A stretch of 25,182 bases of DNA from DASPXK01 sp035637315 (GTDB lineage Bacteria > Chloroflexota > UBA6077 > JACCZL01): positions 1 to 25,182 of the forward strand of contig DASPXK010000040.1 of assembly GCA_035637315.1 (NCBI GenBank). Reading direction: 5' to 3'. Below are positions 21,728 through 25,182 of the stretch, one piece after another; position 1 is the first letter of the stretch; each line of letters starts with the position of its first letter. The translations under genes were made by a program, and so were the position numbers. Under the pieces are notes generated by a model that saw only the letters and a program-made list of their open reading frames with translations, was not told where the DNA came from and did not search any database.

Positions 21728-22984
21728 ATGGATGTCAGCCGCATAAGCTCCGATGACCTCTCCGTCCGATCGGCTAGAGCAACCCTGCCGCTCGTCTCGG
21801 CCGCGGCTCGAGGGCCTGACGAGCTGTTTCGGATGGCCACTGCGGCCACCGCCGCCCTGATCATCGTGGTGCTGGTCGCGCTGGTCGGCCTGCTGCTGAT
21901 GGACGCGAGTCCGGCGCTGGTTCGCTACGGGCCCGACTTCGTCACCACCTCGATCTGGGACAACGTCTTCGAGAGGTTCGGCGCCCTGCCGTACATCTAT
22001 GGCACCCTCGTCACGTCGGCCGTGGCGCTGCTGCTGGCCACCCCGATCGCGCTCGGCTCGGCCCTGTACATCGCCGAGTACGCGCCGACCTGGCTCCGCG
22101 GGCCGGTCTCGTTCGTCACGGAGCTTCTGGCCGCCATCCCGAGCATCATCTATGGACTGTGGGGGTTCTTCGTGCTCGCGCCCTTCATGCGGGGCTACGT
22201 CGAGCCTGTTCTGAAGTCCGCCACCGGGCCGATCCCAATTGTCAGCGGGCTGTTCGCCGGACCACCGATTGGCAAGGACCTGTTAGTCGGCGGCGTCATC
22301 CTGGCGATCATGATCCTGCCCACGGTGATGTCGGTCTCGCGTGAGGTGATCCTCGCCGTGCCGACCACCCAGCGCGAAGGGATTCTTGCCCTCGGGGCGA
22401 CGAAGTGGGAAATGGTCGCCAACGCCGTGCTGCCCTACGCCCGCTCCGGCATCGCGGGCGCCGCCATTCTGGGGCTGGGCCGCGCGCTGGGCGAAACGAT
22501 GGCCGTGACGATGGTCATCGGCAACAGCTCGCGCAGCATCACCGGCTCACTGCTCACGCCGGGCTACACGATGGCCAGCGCCATAGCTAACCAGTTCACC
22601 GAAGCCGATACGGAGATCTACTTCAGCGCGATCGTCGCCGTCGGGCTGCTGCTGCTCATAGCCGGGATCGTCACATCCTTGCCCGCCTGCTGGTCTGGCA
22701 GTTCTCGCGCGGGCTCGCGGGCAACGTGCGGGCCGGCTGATGGAGACACGAGTCACCGTGCGCGCCCGCCGCCTGCCGTCCATCGCCCCGCCGACCAAAC
22801 TCCTCGCAGTGAACGCCAACCTCGCTCAGCGCAGGCTCGTGGATGCCACAATGGCCAGTCTCATCGCTATCTGCGCCCTGCTCGGCGTGCTCGTCCTGGT
22901 CATCATTCTCAGCTACGTCGCGATGCGTGGCCTTCCAGCCCTGGATCTGGCCTTCTTTACTCAGCGTCCGCTGCCGTATGGTGA
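21728..22984 (+). CDS. pstC: Phosphate ABC permease PstC, frameshifted near its 3' end
   Basis: One of the two membrane subunits of the phosphate importer. Membrane helices begin at about residue 35 (TAALIIVVLVALVGLLLM); the permease motif region SREVILAVPTTQREGILALGATKWEM (the EAA loop) and GRALGETMAVTMVIGN are typical of PstC. After the last helix (VGLLLLIAGIVT, to about 22672) the frame switches to unrelated sequence and runs to 22984, inside pstA. In another frame the expected tail LARLLVWQFSRGLAGNVRAG follows and stops at 22738-22740, overlapping the pstA ATG. So the ancestral gene ended at 22740. All predicted helices are retained in the shifted form. ATG 21728 is chosen; TTG 21719 is in frame upstream. 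Confidence 0.92.
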   Translation: MDVSRISSDDLSVRSARATLPLVSAAARGPDELFRMATAATAALIIVVLVALVGLLLMDASPALVRYGPDFVTTSIWDNVFERFGALPYIYGTLVTSAVALLLATPIALGSALYIAEYAPTWLRGPVSFVTELLAAIPSIIYGLWGFFVLAPFMRGYVEPVLKSATGPIPIVSGLFAGPPIGKDLLVGGVILAIMILPTVMSVSREVILAVPTTQREGILALGATKWEMVANAVLPYARSGIAGAAILGLGRALGETMAVTMVIGNSSRSITGSLLTPGYTMASAIANQFTEADTEIYFSAIVAVGLLLLIAGIVTSLPACWSGSSRAGSRATCGPADGDTSHRARPPPAVHRPADQTPRSERQPRSAQARGCHNGQSHRYLRPARRARPGHHSQLRRDAWPSSPGSGLLYSASAAVW

Positions 22985-23654
22985 AGTCGGTGGCGGCGTG
23001 GCGCCGGCGATTGTCGGCTCGCTCACGATGCTGCTCGTGGCCTCGGCGATCGGGCTGCCGGTAGGCATCGGCGCCGCCATCTACCTGTCGGAGTATGGCC
23101 GCGGTCCGTTCGGATCCCTTGTCCGCTTCCTGACAGACGTGATGAGCGGGCTGCCTTCGATTGTCGTCGGCGTGTTCGTGTGGGCCTTTCTGGTAAGGGG
23201 AGTGGTCGGCAGCTACGCTGGCCTGGCCGGGGGCGTGGCGCTCGCCCTGATCATGATCCCGATCGTGACGCGGACAGTCGAGGAGGTCCTGCAGCTCGTG
23301 CCGGATCCGCTGCGCGAGGCCTCTCTGGCGCTCGGCGTCCCGCGCTGGAAGACCATTTTGTTCGTTGTCCTGCCTGCCGCGAGGGCGGGCATCGTCACCG
23401 GAGTAGTCCTGTCGATGGCCCGCGCGGGCGGAGAGACCGCCCCACTGCTCTTGACGGCGCTCGGCAACCAGTTCTTCAGCTTCGACCTGCTCCAACCGAT
23501 GGCTGCCCTGCCGATCCAGATCTACAACTACGTGGTCTCGCCGTACGACGACTGGCATACCAAAGCCTGGGGCGGCGCCTTCGTGCTGATCGCGCTGATC
23601 GGCGCTCTCAGCGTGCTCACCCGCTGGGCTACCCAAAGAGGCCAGGGTGGATAG
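22740..23654 (+). CDS. pstA: Phosphate ABC permease PstA
   Basis: Second membrane subunit of the phosphate importer, 304 residues. Helices include about 40-62 (SLIAICALLGVLVLVIILSYV), then GGVAPAIVGSLTMLLVASAIGLPVGIGAAIYLSEYG, VMSGLPSIVVGVFVWAFLV, and the EAA-like cytoplasmic loop TVEEVLQLVPDPLREASLALGVPRWK, followed by VVLPAARAGIVTGVVLSMARAGGETAPLLLTA, a PstA hallmark. The ATG at 22740 shares its A with the ancestral pstC stop (TGATG), a coupled arrangement. It overlaps pstB by 8 bp. Confidence 0.95.
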   Translation: METRVTVRARRLPSIAPPTKLLAVNANLAQRRLVDATMASLIAICALLGVLVLVIILSYVAMRGLPALDLAFFTQRPLPYGEVGGGVAPAIVGSLTMLLVASAIGLPVGIGAAIYLSEYGRGPFGSLVRFLTDVMSGLPSIVVGVFVWAFLVRGVVGSYAGLAGGVALALIMIPIVTRTVEEVLQLVPDPLREASLALGVPRWKTILFVVLPAARAGIVTGVVLSMARAGGETAPLLLTALGNQFFSFDLLQPMAALPIQIYNYVVSPYDDWHTKAWGGAFVLIALIGALSVLTRWATQRGQGG

Positions 23655-24501
23655 CGCGACTGCCGAGCGAACCCACCCGCCCGGCCCGGTGGGCCGGCCC
23701 AACGCCCGCGATAGCCGCGGCCGGACCGGGAAGGGACTCGAGGTCCGCAACGTCAGCGCCTGGTACGGCGAGCACAAGGCGATCCGGGCCATCAGCTTGT
23801 CCATCGTGCCGCAGCGAGTTACGGCCATCATCGGACCGTCCGGGTGCGGTAAGTCGACGCTCTTGCGGACCCTCAATCGCATGCATGAGGTCACGTCGGG
23901 CAGCCCGCGAGTTGAGGGGCAGGTGCTGCTGGACGGGCAGGCCATCTACGCCCCGGGCGTCGACCCTGTCCGCGTTCGGCGCTTGATCGGAATGGTCTTC
24001 CAGAAGCCGAACCCGTTCCCGATGATGTCGGTTTACGACAACGTCGCCGCCGGATTGAGACTCAACGGTCTGGCTCGCGGGCACGAGCTGGACGAGATCG
24101 TCGAGCGCAGCCTGCGGGCGGCCGCGCTCTGGGAGGAGGTCAAGGACAAGCTCAAGAAGTCGGGCGCCTCGCTCAGTGGCGGCCAGCAGCAGCGGCTGTG
24201 CATCGCTCGCACTCTAGCGGTCGAGCCGGAGGTGGTCCTGATGGACGAGCCCTGTTCCGCGCTCGACCCGATCGCGACCTATAAGATCGAGCAGTTGATG
24301 GTCGAGCTCAAGCAGCGCTACACCATCGTGATCGTGACTCACAATATGCAGCAGGCCTCGCGCGTCTCTGACTACACGGCCTTCATGCTGGCCGGTGAGG
24401 AGCGGGTCGGCGAGTTGATCGAGATGGGCGAGACCCGCCAGATCTTTACCAACCCGCGCGACAAGCGCACCGAGGACTACATCACCGGGCGGTTCGGATG
24501 A
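23647..24501 (+). CDS. pstB: Phosphate ABC transporter ATPase PstB
   Basis: ATPase of the phosphate importer, 284 residues with GTG start 23647. Walker A GPSGCGKST (63-71), Q loop VFQKPNPFPM (Gln119), ABC signature LSGGQQQR (176-183), Walker B VVLMDEP with Glu201, D loop SALDP, and the switch His in VTHNMQQA are all present. The N-terminal ~28 residues before LEVRNVSAWYG are a low-complexity extension; AGAGG upstream of GTG 23647 supports this start. It overlaps pstA by 8 bp and phoU by 4 bp (ATGA). Confidence 0.96.
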   Translation: MDSATAERTHPPGPVGRPNARDSRGRTGKGLEVRNVSAWYGEHKAIRAISLSIVPQRVTAIIGPSGCGKSTLLRTLNRMHEVTSGSPRVEGQVLLDGQAIYAPGVDPVRVRRLIGMVFQKPNPFPMMSVYDNVAAGLRLNGLARGHELDEIVERSLRAAALWEEVKDKLKKSGASLSGGQQQRLCIARTLAVEPEVVLMDEPCSALDPIATYKIEQLMVELKQRYTIVIVTHNMQQASRVSDYTAFMLAGEERVGELIEMGETRQIFTNPRDKRTEDYITGRFG

Positions 24502-25176
24502 CCGTCGGCAGCCCCCGTTCACACTTCGACCTGCAGCTCCAGGGGCTGCAGGATCACCTCTTGCTCCTGTCGAGCATGGTGGACAAGGCCATCTCCCGCT
24601 CGGTTGAGGCGCTCAAGCGGCGCGACCACGCTGCCGCGGAGAAGGTCATTCGTGACGATCAGGCGATCAACCAGAAGCGCTTCGAGATCGAGGAGCGGGC
24701 GCTGATCCTGATCGCGACCCAACAGCCGATGGCTGGCGACCTGCGCATCATCGCCGCGGTCATCCACATTATCACCGACCTGGAGCGCATGGCCGATCAC
24801 GCGGCCGGCATCGCCAAGATCAACCTGCTGCATGGCGACCAGCCCCTTCTGAAGCCCCTCATCGACATCCCCCGGATGGCCGACAAGTGCCGCGACATGC
24901 TTCGACGCAGCATGGACGCCTTCCTGGCCCGCGACGCCGAGGCGGCCAGGCGGATCGCGGCCGAAGACGACGAGGTCGACCAGCTCTACGATCAGGTCTA
25001 CCACGAGCTGGTCATGTTCATGGTCTCCGACCCCCAGGACAATCGAGCGGGCTACCTGGCTCCTGTGGGCCGCCCACAACCTGGAGCGCATCGCCGACCG
25101 CGTGACCAACATCTGCGAGCGAGTCGTGTTTCTCGTGACCGGTCAGATGGAGGAGATGAACGTCTCGACCTACTGA
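24498..25176 (+). CDS. phoU: Phosphate transport regulator PhoU, frameshifted near its 3' end
   Basis: Negative regulator linking the Pst transporter with PhoR; two three-helix PhoU repeats. The first runs from LQGLQDHLLLLSSMVDKAISRSVEAL through EIEERALILIATQQPMAGDLRIIAAVIHIITDLERMADHAAGIAKIN, with the conserved metal/charged cluster. The second starts MADKCRDMLRRSMDAFLARDAEAA. After MVSDP the frame breaks at a C5 run (25031-25035). Dropping one C restores the canonical PRTIERATWLLWAAHNLERIADRVTNICERVVF and the stop TGA at 25174-25176; as read, the frame stays open to the window end. ATG 24498 overlaps the pstB stop. Last gene of the pst operon. Confidence 0.93.
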
Positions 25177-25182
25177 CCATTC

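Noticed and set aside
22671..23945. 424-codon open frame on the minus strand across pstA/pstB
   Set aside because: Antisense to clear ABC-transporter genes; composition reflects the mirror of GC-rich codons and no domain is recognisable.

Overview
This is a high-GC bacterial chromosome segment whose genes are mostly core metabolism. I infer a Chloroflexota-like organism from the overall flavour: frequent GTG/TTG starts, an ArsA-type ATPase with a C-terminal HSP20-like domain, a stand-alone RAM protein, and GC-rich palindromes scattered between genes. No marker gene fixes the phylum. There is no phage, plasmid, transposase or CRISPR locus.

Left part (1-5.9 kb). asd (cut by the window edge) and dapB, both on the minus strand, form a lysine/threonine module. 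A secreted type-1 copper protein follows, then tRNA-Arg(UCG) and tRNA-His(GUG), a family 2 glycosyltransferase and a NYN-domain nuclease-like protein. gpsA and plsY are divergent and give two successive steps of phospholipid synthesis. Middle (6.0-9.3 kb): a tightly overlapped minus-strand riboflavin operon, ribD-ribE-ribBA-ribH. Its RibD keeps the deaminase but has an internally shortened, probably inactive reductase domain.

9.4-16.7 kb: a RAM-domain regulator whose end overlaps an M23 peptidase gene, a PLP aminotransferase, a HpcH/HpaI aldolase-family protein, a periplasmic binding lipoprotein, an ArsA/Get3-like ATPase and a secreted esterase.

Right part (16.8-25.2 kb): a complete phosphate-starvation locus, phoR-phoB-arsC, an HMA_2-like small protein, then pstS-pstC-pstA-pstB-phoU. 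Three intergenic sites carry direct repeats of a TTAAC core spaced 10-11 bp. They lie just before phoR, before the HMA_2-like gene and before pstS (two, three and six copies). I read these as PhoB boxes of this lineage. If so, the HMA_2-like protein and the arsenate reductase belong to the Pho regulon. pstC and phoU each carry a single frameshift near the 3' end, from either sequence error or recent decay.

The most unusual structural signal is a family of intergenic elements built from tandem 7-bp units, usually as two inverted arms. Six loci are seen (about 588-683, 2051-2123, 9423-9457, 10962-11041, 12321-12376, 13206-13285). The heptamer sequence differs between loci while the 7-bp period and mostly the inverted layout persist, recalling the heptanucleotide STRR repeats of cyanobacteria. 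At 13.2 kb one arm is in frame with a binding-protein gene and supplies the hydrophobic core of its lipoprotein signal peptide. A second, GC-rich palindrome family ends up coding the last residues of the glycosyltransferase.
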